DNA from: Haematobia irritans
Taxonomy: Eukaryota; Arthropoda; Insecta; Diptera; Muscidae
NCBI RefSeq assembly: GCF_050003625.1
Contig: NC_134399.1
Location: forward strand, 107,424,615 to 107,488,614
DNA: 64,000 bases
Direction: 5' to 3'
The position numbers and the translations under genes were made by a program. Positions within the stretch are counted from its first letter, which is position 1; the number at the start of each line of letters is the position of its first letter. Under the pieces are notes generated by a model that did no database searches, was not told where the DNA came from, and saw nothing but the letters and a program-made list of their open reading frames with translations. Below are positions 13,381 to 25,000 of this stretch, piece after piece.

Positions 13381-13522
13381 CAAAGATTATCTGAAATAAC
13401 AAGATGTCTATATGCTTCCTCTTTTTTTCCAACTCTCTCATACATGTATGGACCTAAACTCATGAGCCTATTGGAAAAAAAGAGGAAGCATATAGACATC
13501 TTGTTATTTCAGATAATCTTTG
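13381..13522. mobile_element. 142-bp MITE with perfect 52-bp inverted arms and 8-bp target duplication
   Basis: The arms at 13381-13432 and 13471-13522 are perfect reverse complements starting CAAAGATTATCTGAAATAAC, separated by a 38-bp loop. ATGAAAAC lies directly outside each end (13373-13380 and 13523-13530). An 8-bp duplication with CA ends fits the hAT or P superfamilies. A related single terminus (GGATTATCTGAATAACAAG) is at about 14525. Perfect arms imply recent insertion or selection on the hairpin. Confidence 0.85.
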
Positions 13523-13558
13523 ATGAAAACCGTTAATTATCACACAGAGAACTCTAAC

Positions 13559-14144
13559 TAGTCTTGGCCAAAATCGTTCATCGTAGAGATTCAGACTCAT
13601 CGTTCCTTTTATACAAAGGAACTAGTTCCTTCAAATCGTTCCTTTTCGTTCCGGATTTTTATATTTGTCATCACTGTCATCTACTAAAGACAGACATGAC
13701 ATTGTTTGTTTACTTTGTGCAACGAAGTTCGTGGTCAATTGAAAGATACAAAAAAATATGGAAATTTGAGTGAAATTACGTCAAAAAGAAAAAATAATGA
13801 ATGGAACGGAAAATGTAAGGAAGTAACTAAACTGAGAAAGCCCAACTCTTTGGATGGATTTTAGAATATGTGTTTTGTGAAGAGCCTAAGATGGAACTAA
13901 TGATTCTATTAAATAGCAGCATATCAATCAATGATTTAAATACACACGCGCCAAAATGAATGAATTGGCAAATAGATCGAACACAAAAAAAATAAAACCG
14001 TGATCCGCGGACGATGGAGCGTAAATTGAATAAAACTAAATGACAAAAGGAACGATGGGAACGAAAGAGATGGAACTAGTGACAATCGTTCCTTTTAGTT
14101 AACCGTTCATTGGAACTAGTTCGTTCTGGAACGACACAAGACTA
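13559..14144. mobile_element. 586-bp non-autonomous transposon with 8-bp target duplication
   Basis: The ends are TAGTCTTGG...CGTTC on the left and, read from the minus strand, TAGTCTTGTGTCGTTCC on the right. ACTCTAAC is duplicated outside both ends (13551-13558 and 14145-14152). The subterminal regions are rich in CGTTCC/GGAACG and AACTAGTTCC motifs on both sides. No transposase frame. The hAT superfamily is inferred from the 8-bp duplication. Confidence 0.75.
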
Positions 14145-14780
14145 ACTCTAACCAACGTTTTCTTGCTCTTAAAAATATAATTTTAATGTCTCATATAATG
14201 AAGTTAAATAACAAAGTTGACTTTACAATTCTTCTTCTGTACCCAGGGAACATTTCACAAGAATAATTGAAATAATTATGAGGACTATTTATTTCAATAC
14301 TTTTCCGTCATAAATTTAAAGCAAATTTAATATTTCAAAATTTTTGATTTTGATTTTTTATATACATATTCGAAGCCTACCAGCTAAACCTTATCTGATG
14401 CCAGTACTATTGTACCGAAGTGAATTATTTTCTAAATGCGACGCTAGAAGCAAACATCGCCTCAACGTCCCATATAAAGCATATAAAGTTCAGATTATCA
14501 CAAAAATATGTATGGTATTGGGTATGAGGATTATCTGAATAACAAGTCGCTTCTGTTAATGCACTAATGCAACTAATAGACGTTTACTGATTATTCCTAT
14601 GCGACATCGACTTCTGGTCTCTTAGTGGCAATTTTTCCTCAACACATCCCGTCTATGGAACCAGCGTTACCGCTTTGGTCCGATCGGACCAAAATTGGTC
14701 CAAAAGATTTCTAATTTTTAAATTTGGTCCGATGGTCGGACCAAACGAAATTAGGCCCATTTTGGTCCATTTCAATCATA

Positions 14781-14990
14781 ACAAAATTTTCTATAGGAAT
14801 AAAATTTTAACAAAATTTTCCATAGAAATAAAATTTTGAAAAAATTGTCTATAGAAATAACATTTTGACAAAACTTTCTATAGAAATAAAGTTTTGACAA
14901 AATTTTCTATAGAAATGAAAATTTAACAAAATTTTCTATAGGAATAATATTTTAACAAAATTTTCTATAGAAATAAAATTTTGGCAGATT
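14781..14990. repeat. 29-bp satellite array, about 7 copies
   Basis: Copies of the 29-bp unit (core CTATAGAAATAAAATTTTGAC) with several mismatches per copy. It directly precedes the ~154-bp repeat at 14991-15945. The same unit forms arrays at 33600, 35128 and 48840. Confidence 0.9.
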
Positions 14991-15945
14991 ATTTTTGGTT
15001 CAAGTGGCAACCATGATTATGAACCGATATGGACCAATTTTTGTGTGATTGGGGATTGGCTATATATAACTATAGATCGATATGGTATGGTTGCTAGCGA
15101 CCATACACTAACACCATGTTCCACATTTGAACCGGATCGGATGAATTTTGCTTCTCTAAGAGGCTCCGGAGGTCAAATCTTGAGAACGGTTTATATGGGG
15201 GCTATATATAATTATGGACCGATATGGGCTATATATAATTATGGACCGATATGGACCAATTCTGGCACGGTTCTTATAGACCATATACTTCCAAATTTAA
15301 ACCGGATCGGATGAAATTTGATTCTTTATATGGGGGCTATATATAATTATGAACCGATGTGGAGCAATTTTTGCATGGATGTTAGAGACCATATACCAAC
15401 ATCATGTACCAAATTTCAGCCGGATCGGATGGAATTAGTTTTTCTTTGAGCCTCCGCAAGCCAAATCTGAGGATCGGTTCATATGAGGGCTATATATAAT
15501 TATGGACCGATGTGGACCAATTTTAGCATGGTTGTTAGAGACCATATACCAACATCATGTACCAAATTTCAGCCGGGATCGGATGAAATTTGCTTCTCTT
15601 TGATACTCCGCAAGCCAAATCTGGGGATCGGTTTATACGGGGACTATATATAACTATGGACCGATGTGGACCAATTTTTGCATGGTTGTTAGAGACCCTA
15701 TACCAAAACCATGTACCAAATTTCAGCCGGATCGGATGAAATTTGGTTCTCTTTAATGCTCCGCAAGCCAAATGTGAGGGTCCGTTTATATTGGGGCTAT
15801 ACGTAAAAGTGTACCGATATGGCCCATTTGCAATACCATCCGACCTACATCAATAACAACTACTTGTGCCAAGTTTCAAGTCGATAGCTTGATCGACTCA
15901 GATAATATATCCCCATCCTATGGTGGAGGGTATAAAAATAAATAA
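14991..15945. repeat. ~154-bp tandem repeat, about 5 copies, end of a composite repeat element
   Basis: The phrase CTATATATAATTATGGACCG recurs at about 15202, 15228, 15335, 15489 and 15643, with a variant at about 15795. The last intervals are 153-154 bp. Each unit also carries GGTTGTTAGAGACC, TTTCAGCCGGATCGGATG and CTCCGCAAGCCAAAT. The block ends CCATCCTATGGTGGAGGG TATAAAAA. The 29-bp array plus this block looks like one composite non-coding element. Frames at 15045-15771 are products of the repeat. Confidence 0.85.
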
Positions 15946-16449
15946 TGAACTATGTTGTGAGAAACACAAATTTTGTAAATCTTAATGCTTAACTTGTGTA
16001 TATTTTGTCCTGTTGTTAGTTAATTTATCTAATGTTAAATTGGCTTTAGTAAAATAGAGAGTTCACTTTTTTTGAGTGTAGCTCGGAATCAATACCAAAA
16101 TCATTAGCGTAAAGACAAAATCTTTGGAGCCGTGAAAGCTTTTTTTCAGTGTGGGATTAGATACCATTTCAACCATAGAAAATCCATTAAAAATTCGCGT
16201 TGATGTCAACAAAACTTGACTTTAAAATTCAACCTTTTGAAGTTGAAAAGTCGATTTGATGTCAACCACTAAATCATATCAGCCCTTTCTGATTTACTAT
16301 ACTTTTTTAATAAAAGCACTATGTATGTTACAACAATAAAATATTTTTAAAGCATGTTTCTTCAAAATTAGAAATTTGGTCCGCTGGAGGGAATTTTAGT
16401 CCGATTTTGGTCCAAAATAAAATTTCGTAGTGGCAACGCTGTATGGAAC

Positions 16450-17014
16450 TCAGTTCAAAACAGCCATTATTAACCATTGTTCAAACGCCGAATAATGCAA
16501 TTTATTTTCTTATTTTATTTTTTCTTTATATTTCAGTCAAAGGACTTGTAAATATAAATATGTAGTTAATGAACACCCTTGATTCATCTTTTAAAACTAT
16601 TTGACTCAAAAATGGAAATTTGGAAAAGTGGTCATGTCCCAACAAGTTCTTTTGAATTCTTCATACAAATTACTACATTTATAACGGATGTTTGTATTTT
16701 TCACTAATTCACTAATTTCACAAATATGCTGGAAAACAGATCAATAGAAAAATAAAGAGAAGTTGTCTTTCAATGTGAACTAAAGAACAAGAATTTTCGA
16801 TATAGATGCGCACAGGACTTTGCGCAGAACATGTGCTTAAAAATTTTTACTGCAGTTTGTGGTATGTGTATATATATGAACTCTTAGTATATGCCGCTTC
16901 ATATAAAATGTTTCATTCTTTGTTCAACATTGTTTATTTAAGGTTATTCAACGTAATAAATAAACTTAATATTTGTTATATGCTAAAGAAAAATTTTAAG
17001 ATCTAATTTTAATT
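16450..17014. other. Region downstream of Dnmt2, no gene seen
   Basis: AT-rich sequence between the hAT-like element and the Dnmt2 stop codon. The part nearest the gene is the likely Dnmt2 3' UTR: a minus-strand AATAAA lies at 16933-16938, about 77 bp past the stop. A second AATAAA overlaps the stop codon itself. Confidence 0.5.
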
Positions 17015-18092
17015 TTATTCGCTGCACATAATTTTTATTAATTCTCCCACAACACGTACATTTATACTATTTCCCAGTAGTCGATATTTTTGGCGGTTTG
17101 TGACACCATTGGGAAAATTGAATGTTTCGGGAAAACACATTAGTCTTGAAACTTCTCGTGGTGTAAAATATCTCAGTTTCAGTTTCTGCAATAATATCCA
17201 GATGCGGTCCTCATCACTACTCTCCAATATTTTTAAATTAGCAAAAATGTCCTGCATTTCTTCCAAACTTAATGGACAATAAACGGAACCTGTTCCCTCT
17301 ACATAGTGTGTATAGGCTTTTGTAAAGCACATAGTATTTTCGGCATCTCTTGTAACAATATCCAAAAGCCACACTCTTCTCTTAAGTACCTTTTCGTCCA
17401 ATAAGTAATCTGTACATAGTTCATCTTTCTCCAGTATGTTCTTTAAACTGAGAACTTCATAGTTATTATCGATTCCCGTTGGAAGATCTGTCCATATTTT
17501 TCCCGCCGGAAATGCAAAATCTTTCTTTTTTCTTGCTACACAATAATAGCGATGCCTGGTATTCGGAACTCCCATTTGTGTAGGTGTTAAAATAAATTCG
17601 CGATAATAGTAACCACATTTGTCCAGAGCATCGATGTATTTTTCCCTCGCCAGAGACTCCTCAAATCCTTTAACATTTTCCATTAGAATATACTGTACAT
17701 TGGCACATTGTGGCAGCAACTGGCATATATGATTTAATGCGTCGGACCGATTGTCTTCAACATCACGTTTATTGCCCACCCGTGTGTGAGGTTGGCATGG
17801 TGGCGACATTAAAATGGTATTGATTCCAAGTTTTTCCAATGTTTTCACATTGAGCTTCTGAATATTATTATTCATAATAGGCGTATCTGTATGATTGTGG
17901 CCGTACACATTATTCGCAACAGTGTTGATGTCAATAGCTGCACAAACGTGACCCTTAAGTTCGGAGTCTAGAAATATATGAGGTCAATAAAGTTTATTGC
18001 TTATAACATTATAGACGTTATCCTTTTTACTTACATTGGAATGCATAGTGCATTCCACCTATGCCGCTAAATAATTCCAAAATACAGAGCAT
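17015..18092 (-). CDS. Dnmt2: Dnmt2 (TRDMT1), tRNA-Asp cytosine-38 C5-methyltransferase
   Basis: Two coding exons, 18092-18035 and 17967-17015, are joined across a 67-bp GT-AG intron and give 336 residues, the usual family size. Exon 1 encodes MLCILELFSGIGGMHYAFQ, the SAM-binding motif I. Exon 2 has the catalytic PPCQPHTR with Cys77, the ENV motif at about 116-118 and RHRYYCVARKK. It also carries the Dnmt2-diagnostic CFTKAYTHYVEGTGSVY and the C-terminal motifs RYFTPREVSRLMCFPE and YRLLGNSINVRVVGEL. All catalytic motifs appear intact, so the enzyme should be active. In flies it is known to methylate C38 of tRNA-Asp and some other tRNAs, and it is the only DNMT-family protein in most Diptera. 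A polyadenylation hexamer overlaps the TAA stop. Confidence 0.97.
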
Positions 18093-18246
18093 TAGTACGA
18101 AAGTGTGTAAATAAACATCACGAACCACATGAATTGACCAAGGTTGCCAATTGATGGATAGCGTAGACCATATGTGGGCAGTCAATAATATGATAGTTCG
18201 AACTTACTAATGCATCGTTCAGACAATAAGTTTTTTCCGGACGGAA
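18093..18246 (-). promoter_or_regulatory. Short upstream region of Dnmt2
   Basis: Only about 154 bp separate the Dnmt2 ATG from the terminus of a large repeat complex beginning at 18247. The promoter and 5' UTR must lie within this interval or partly inside repeat sequence. No TATA box was recognised. Confidence 0.4.
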
Positions 18247-19957
18247 CCCAATAAACACAAACGTTTGAAAAATGCTAAATTTCAACAATTTTTCAAACAT
18301 TTTATCAAAGGATTAGGGTAATATTCAAGTTGAAAAATTGTTGAGAAAATCACGTTCTCAACAAAAAACAGACATTACCTTCAACAGTGAAATTCAACAC
18401 ATTAGCAATAATATCTCAAGTGTTATCCTCAAATTGAAATACATCGCTACTCAATAATTTGTCAAACCATTTCGTTGCAAATACTTTTCAACCTAAATTT
18501 GTATGAATGCTATACCCACTTCAAATTGAAAGTCAAAGCCAAAATTCTATGAATTTTGTATAATTTATTCATTTTCATCAAAATAAAATATATAATAATA
18601 CACTACACTACATAATACACTACAATACCAATTGATAATTAATAATCTTATTAAACATATCAACAAATAAGAACAAAAAAAAAAACAAACAACAAAACTT
18701 TAAATATCTTAAACATTATTAGTAAACACTTTTGCATTGATAATTCGATTTCCTTCCTTTTCCCCAATAAACACAAACGTTTGAAAAATGCTAAATTTCA
18801 ATAATTTTTCAAACATTTTTTCAAAGGATTAGGGTAATATTCAAGTTGAGAAATTGTTGAGAAAATCGCTATCTCAACAAAAAACAGACATTACCCTCAA
18901 CAGTGAAATTCAACACATTAGCAATAATATCTCAAGTGTTATCCTCAAACTGAAATGCATCGCTACTTAATAATTGGTCAAACAATTTTCGATGCGAGTC
19001 AAATTCAAAATTAACATCGTTGCAAATACTTTTCAACCTAAATTTGTATTCTATGAATTTTGTATAATTTATTCATTTTCATCAAAATAATATATATAAT
19101 ACACTACATAATACAGTACAATACCAATTGATAAATAATAATCTTATTAAACATATCAACAAATAAGAACAAAAAAAAAAAAAAACAAACAACAAAACTT
19201 TAAATATCTTAAACATTATTAGTAAACACTTTTGCAATGATAATTCGATTTCCTTCCTTTTGGTGTCATAAAACAGCATTAAAATTTATTAACATGCGGG
19301 CAATTTGAAATTAGGAACGTACTGGACCGCGTGTTAGAATTGATTTCCAGCAGAAGGAATTCACAAAATATCCATTTTAAACTGATAATAGCATATGAAT
19401 TAAACTGACGATGTGATGCACATTTTCATCCAGAAGTTGTTGATTTCAACAATTTGTTATTTTTAACAATTTTAATAGGTTGCACTTGTAATGTTTCTGG
19501 AAACTTTTTCTTGTCGATAAGCCACTCATTTTTCATTGGTCAGCTTCTTAATGTTTGCAAGAATGTAGCATCCAAAGATGTTAGTTTTCTGCAAAGAGAT
19601 TTAAATTTAGTGACTTCTCTAAAGGGTTGATTTAATTTTTCATATTGACGTACCAATTATTATAAACTATTTGAAGCAGTTCCAGTTAATTGTCCACCAT
19701 TTTTTCATCGGTCAGCTTTTTAATGTTTTCAAGAACGTAGAATCCATAATTTTAGTTTTCTGCAAACAGATATACATTTAGTGACTTCCTTAAAGTTTTA
19801 TTTCATTTTTTATTTTCACTTACCTATTTTTATAAACTATTTGGTTATTTGTCTAAAATTTTCCATTTTTTTTATTTCTTGCAATTAACCACGAACTTCG
19901 TTGCACAAATAAGTATTAAAAACCACATGGTTTTTTCGTTGCATTTTAGGGTAGTGT

Positions 19958-20225
19958 CAAGGCATATTAATTAAAGGTAAAGTCACGAGCAAGCGTGTGT
20001 ACCCCCCCATGATATTAATAATGTCAAACTAAAATGGCAGATCACTCAAGTTTTGTTTGTATGTGTAGTGTTGTTGTGTTTGTGTATGTGTAGTGTTGTT
20101 GTATTGTTGAATGCATATATAAAACATCAACATTGTTGAATACTAAACGTAAACAAAGCCTTTGACAAGATGAATGTCGATATTAGTCACCTGATTGCAT
20201 GACTTTACCTCTTTAATATGCCTTG
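19958..20225. mobile_element. 268-bp MITE with 9-bp target duplication and a readable empty site
   Basis: The ends CAAGGCATATTAATTAAAGG and, on the minus strand, CAAGGCATATTAAAGAGG continue inverted to GTAAAGTCA. GGGTAGTGT is duplicated outside both ends (19949-19957 and 20226-20234). The sister copy of the host repeat at about 20911-20925 has the uninterrupted site TTAGGGTAGTGTTTTG, proving precise insertion after the host duplicated. A 9-bp duplication suggests a Mutator-like group, which is inference. Confidence 0.88.
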
Positions 20226-21066
20226 GGGTAGTGTTTTGTCAAAGTTTTCTCATATTATCTTCAACACCTTTTCAAAGATTTCGACAACATTTTGGCAAAT
20301 TGGAAGTAATTCGCAAACAATTTGAAGATATATTGAAGATGAGCTATTTCAAGTCAAGTTGAATTTATGTTGAAAATTATATTTACCCTCAAACTGAAAA
20401 GTTGTTGCATTTGAAAAACGCTCATCCTGTGTTTATTGGGTCGTGTCATAAAACGTACTGGACCGCGTGTTAGAATTGATTTCCAGCAGAATGAATTCAC
20501 AAAATATCCATTTTAAACTGTTAATAGCATATGAATTAAACTGACGATGTGATGCACATTTTCATCCAGAAGTTGTTGATTTCAACAATTTGTTGTTTTT
20601 AACAATTTTAATTGGTTGCACTTGTAATGTTTCTGGAAATTTTTTCTTGTCGATAAGCCACTCATTTTTCATTGGTCAGCTTTTTAATGTTTTCAAGAAC
20701 GTAGAATCCATAATTTTAGTTTTCTGCAAAGAGATATACATTTAGTGATTTCCTTAAAGTTTTATTTCATTTTTTATTTTCACTTACCTATTTTTATAAA
20801 CTATTTGGTTATTTGTCTAAAATTTTCCATTTTTTTAATTTCTTGCAATTGACCACGAACTTCGTTGCACAAATAAGTATTGAAAACCACATGGTTTTTT
20901 CGTTGCATTTTAGGGTAGTGTTTTGTCTATTATCTTCAACACCTTTTCAAAGATTTCGTCAACATTTTGGCAAATTGGAAGTAATTCGCAAACAATTTGA
21001 AGATGTATTGAAGATGAGCTATTTCAAGTCAAGTTCAATTTATGTTGAAAATTACATTTACCCTCA

Positions 21067-21467
21067 AGGCTGGTATGCACCTCTAGCGAAATTTTCGGTA
21101 GCAAAAATTTATTTAAGTCTACAACAAAAAAACAGGGCTGTGTACACAAATTTTAAACCAGCTAATCGGCAAATTTTCGGTAGCGTTCAATTTCGTAAGC
21201 TGGTACGCACCTCTAATGAAAATAACAGGGTTGTCAAAAGCATATTTTGGCAGCAAACATTTAATTTATTACAAGCATTGCATGCGTAAACGTTTTAAAA
21301 GGTCTGTAAATAATAAACAATTTATTTGAGGAATATTTGCAACATATATTAACAATTTTTAAAAGTGATTAGCTGGTTTAAAATTTGTGTACACAGCCCT
21401 GTTTTTTTGTTGTAGACTTAAATAAATTTTTGCTACCGAAAATTTCGCTAGAGGTGCATACCGGCCT
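21067..21467. mobile_element. Foldback element with ~100-bp inverted arms
   Basis: The arms at about 21067-21168 and 21368-21467 are near-perfect reverse complements, starting AGGCTGGTATGCACCTCT and ending at TTTAAACCAGCTAAT. They are separated by a ~200-bp loop. A short extra copy of the terminus (GGTGCATACCGGCC) follows at about 21471. It is related by its ends to the element at 10362-11593. Confidence 0.8.
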
Positions 21468-21537
21468 ATAGGTGCATACCGGCCTTCCTACTGAAAAGTT
21501 TTTGCATTTGAAAAACGCTCATCCTGTGTTTATTGGG

Positions 21538-22082
21538 ATGTTACATTTTTAGATGCATAACCTGGCCTTTACTTGGTTGGCAGCACTGTTAACTCTAATT
21601 AATTTAAAAGCGCTCCAATCGGACAAATACCAATTATCAGGCATGTATTTTCGAACGCACAACACTATCATAATATAGAAAATAACAACAACCTCACAAC
21701 ATCCTGGTCAGAGTTAAAAGTGAAAAGCTGGAATTTTGGCGCAAGAATTGAGAAAAATCGATTTACATGGAGAAGATCTTATAATTAATGCTCTCCATTA
21801 AGTAAAAATTGCAAGCTAATACACGTTAGTAGTTTTCGTTATAGAAGTGCAAGAAATTTTATGCGAATTACGCCAATAGTGGACAAATCAAAGAGTAGTT
21901 GCAGTGTGGCATAGACAGTGCGTGTATGTATGTATAAGCAACGCAAAGGAGGAAAATCATTGAAATAAACTTTGAATTTCACCAAGAAAAAAATTATTTT
22001 TTGGGGAAATGTTCAATAATTTGTTGCAAAAGTGGCGTTTGTAAGCGATAATTTAAGTTTTGAACGTTATTTTCTTCAGAAA
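21538..22082 (+). promoter_or_regulatory. Upstream region and 5' UTR of htk
   Basis: Repeat-free sequence of about 545 bp lies between the repeat complex and the htk ATG. It probably contains the htk transcription start and 5' UTR. The exact start is not determinable and no TATA box is evident. Confidence 0.45.
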
Positions 22083-25000
22083 ATGCAGGTAAGTTGCAAC
22101 ATTTATTGTTGTGGTGGGGGGGCACAGTATGTACATATAGTTTGCTACTGCCTGTCTCTGGAGCCTTTACAATCTCTGACATAACCCTTGTTTCTAGATT
22201 TTCACATATGCATAAAATTTTATATATTTTAACTTTAGCAAGTGGACGATCCTCCTTATTTACAAGTGGGCACGGAAGTTAGTGCCAAATACAAAGGCGC
22301 ATTTTGCGAGGCCAAAGTCAGCGAAGTTGTTCGCAACATCAAAGTCAAAGTTGCCTATAAACAGGGTCTTGGCTCTGGTGTGGTCTCTGATGATGATATA
22401 AAAGCTGCGCCAGGTCAACTCAGGGTGGGAGCTATTGTTGAAGTTCGACATCCCGATCGCAAAGATTATGTAGAAGCTACTGTAACCAAAATTCAGGATT
22501 GCTCCCAATACACTGTAGTTTTTGACGATGGTGATATAACAACACTAAGACGTACTGCATTATGCCTAAAAAGTGGTCGTCATTTCAACGAAAGCGAGAC
22601 ACTAGACCAATTACCACTAACGCATCCCGAACATTTCGGTAATCCCGTGGTAGGAGGACGACGTGGTCGTAGACGAGGTCATATGAACGATGACAGTTCG
22701 GACGATGACGATGAAAGTGACGCCAAAGAAGTTGTCAACGAAAAAGAGGAACATATTGGTAAAGTTGTCTGTGTTGAAACAGAATCGAAGAAAAAGGACA
22801 AAGAGAAGTGGTTTCCAGGTTTAGTGGTGGCTCCCACGGCTCAGGCTACTGTTCGCATACGTGTTAAAGATGAATATTTGGTGCGTTCTTTCAAAGATGG
22901 CCGATATTATACAGTACCCAAAAAAGAAGCCACAGGATTTACAAGAGAAGCAGCCGCTAAACAAGATGGACCAGCCGTTCAAGCAGCTTTGGAGTATTTA
23001 GATAGTGATGTACTACCACCGCATTGGGAAAGAGAATCACTTTTTGCTCGAAGTAATTCTTCGAGTGAGAATGAAGATGACATAGACTCGGATTCCTCAG
23101 ATGACGAACCGCGAGAGGAAAAAGATCGTTTTGTCGCCCAACTTTACAAATATATGGATGACCGTGGCACACCGCTCAACAAAGTACCATCGATACAAAG
23201 TAAGGACGTGGATTTATATAGGCTCTTTCGTGCTGTAGAAAAGAGGGGTGGTTATAATCGTGTCACTTCTCAAAACCAATGGAAATCAATAGCAATACGT
23301 TTGGGCTTTGTGCCAGCAACAGTCAGCATAACGAATTTAGTTAAACAAGCATTTAAGAAGTTTCTACAACCATATGGGGAATTCCATCGCAAATTGGGTT
23401 GTTCCATGTTAATGTCACCACGCAACTCGAATCGGAGTAAAGGTCGTAGTCTTGTACGTGCCAACTCTGTGGCATCTCCTAAACCACAAGAAACAACTAG
23501 GGAATCTGCAATACCAATCAGTAAATTGGCTACAACTTCAACATCTAATGCTGCCTTAAGTACTGCCTCCACTTCGGCTGCTGCCGTTTTATCAACATCA
23601 AATACCAATGTCTCGATCACTGAAGAATCTGAAAATACAAGTGAATCGAGTAGTCAAGACAACACCAATAAAACTAAACGCAAATCATCCTTGGGTGGAA
23701 CTGCGACGGCCTCAACGACATATGCAAGTTCACCCGCCGTTAGCAGCAGTAACAAAGTAATGAGTATGATTGAAAAATATGAAGAAAAGAATATAAAAGA
23801 TGATGGTGATGTTCCACTTTCGAAAATAAAGGCCGCCTCCAAAGATAAGGAGGAATCTAAAGAGAAAGAAAGAGAAAAAGATAAGGAGAAAGAAAAGGAA
23901 AGGGAAAAAGAGAGAGAAAAAGAAAAGGAACGAGAGAAGGAGAAGGAGAAAGAAAAAGAGAAAGACAAGGATAGCGGAAGTTCCAAAGATTCATCTGGAC
24001 ATGCAACCAGAGATTCTTCACCATCCGGTAAGTACGCCCGTAGCTCAATGGTCAAATATTTGACTTTTTCAAACAGATTAAATTTTTCATGTAAATTGTA
24101 CGAAATCCATAGGAAAGAATAGCAGTCATTCTAAATGAAATGAACTTGGGGTTTTCGATTTTTGAAATTAAGTTTCGTTTGTATCCAATCCATGAAGACA
24201 TATTAAACAAGGGACTTTCAGCAATACTGAAAGTACCTAATTTAAAATACCTTGAGAGTATACCAATGTTGTATACCTCCGACTCCTACACGACAGCAAA
24301 ATATTAAGTGACTTGCCTTTCAAAATAGAAATAACAAAATTTTTCTTTCGTTTTGAAATACGAAATAAGTTTTTCGTATGAGACCTTTGGAAAATTTCAA
24401 ATGCGATGTCTTCCAAAATCGATTATTTGTTTTGGCAAAGCAGAACTTGTTGTTTAATACGGTTGAGTCTGCGGTTAAACCCATGAACCCTTACATGAAG
24501 TGTGGGCATACTTACTTTTCCACCACGGTTTCTGATGTCATCTGGTCGATTTCGCCCAAATAAAAAATTTATTAAATATTTAAAAATCAAAGCGGTGATT
24601 TGAGAACTGAAATTTGTTGCTTACTTTTTGGATTCCATTTTAAAATTTTGACTGCCAATAAACTTTTATTGTAGTTAGGAAGTGAAACACGAGCCGATAA
24701 GTGCTTATCCTCAAAAACAAGATTTGGACAAGTTGCAATTTGCGTTTGTATTTCAGAGTGAACAAACGTTCAAATTTTCCTACATACTATGGCGCAGTTA
24801 ATCTTTTAGAATGCGTGTTTCACGTTCTAAAACCAAAATAATTGAATCTCCATCTCGATGTTGCTCTTTTGCAGTTTTTCTAGAAAAAAATACGAGATCA
24901 ATCTGGATTGGCCTACTTTGAAATTTTCGACTCACAATTTTTAAGTGAAAAAATTTGCTAAGATTAGTAAAAATATACGTACTTAAAGACAAGCTCCCTA

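Larger units (their letters stand above)
14662..16441. mobile_element. hAT-like non-autonomous transposon carrying a nested tandem-repeat element
   Basis: The left end is CAGCGTTACCGCTTTGG and the right end on the minus strand is CAGCGTTGCCACTACG. TATGGAAC is duplicated exactly outside the ends (14654-14661 and 16442-16449). The CAGNG start and 8-bp duplication are classic hAT features. Subterminal sequence carries repeated TTGGTCCGA/TCGGACCAA motifs at both ends, which are candidate transposase sites. The interior has no transposase and is largely occupied by the satellite-like composite at 14781-15945. Confidence 0.85.
18247..21537. mobile_element. Complex duplicated repeat bounded by CCCAATAAACACA inverted ends
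   Basis: Left termini CCCAATAAACACAAACG occur at 18247 and about 18762. Right termini, TGTGTTTATTGGG, occur at about 20428-20440 and 21525-21537. The left half (about 515 bp) is tandemly duplicated (18247-18761 and 18762-19263). The right half is duplicated with divergence (19264-20440 and 20441-21537). Shared markers include GGACCGCGTGTTAGAATTG at about 19323 and 20461, and TTGAAGATGAGCTATTTC twice. Later insertions distinguish the right-half copies (19958-20225 and 21067-21467). No transposase seen; the frame at 20813-21289 runs across several repeats and is not a gene. Confidence 0.7.

Noticed and set aside
15045..15771. Open frames of 78-89 residues on both strands
   Set aside because: They are translations of the ~154-bp tandem repeat and repeat internally with it.
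20813..21289. A 158-residue open frame
   Set aside because: It runs from one repeat family across the boundary into a foldback element arm, and a paralogous stretch upstream does not preserve it.
23654..24055. A Ser/Leu/Phe-rich antisense frame
   Set aside because: It is the complement of the Lys/Glu-rich repeat of htk exon 2.
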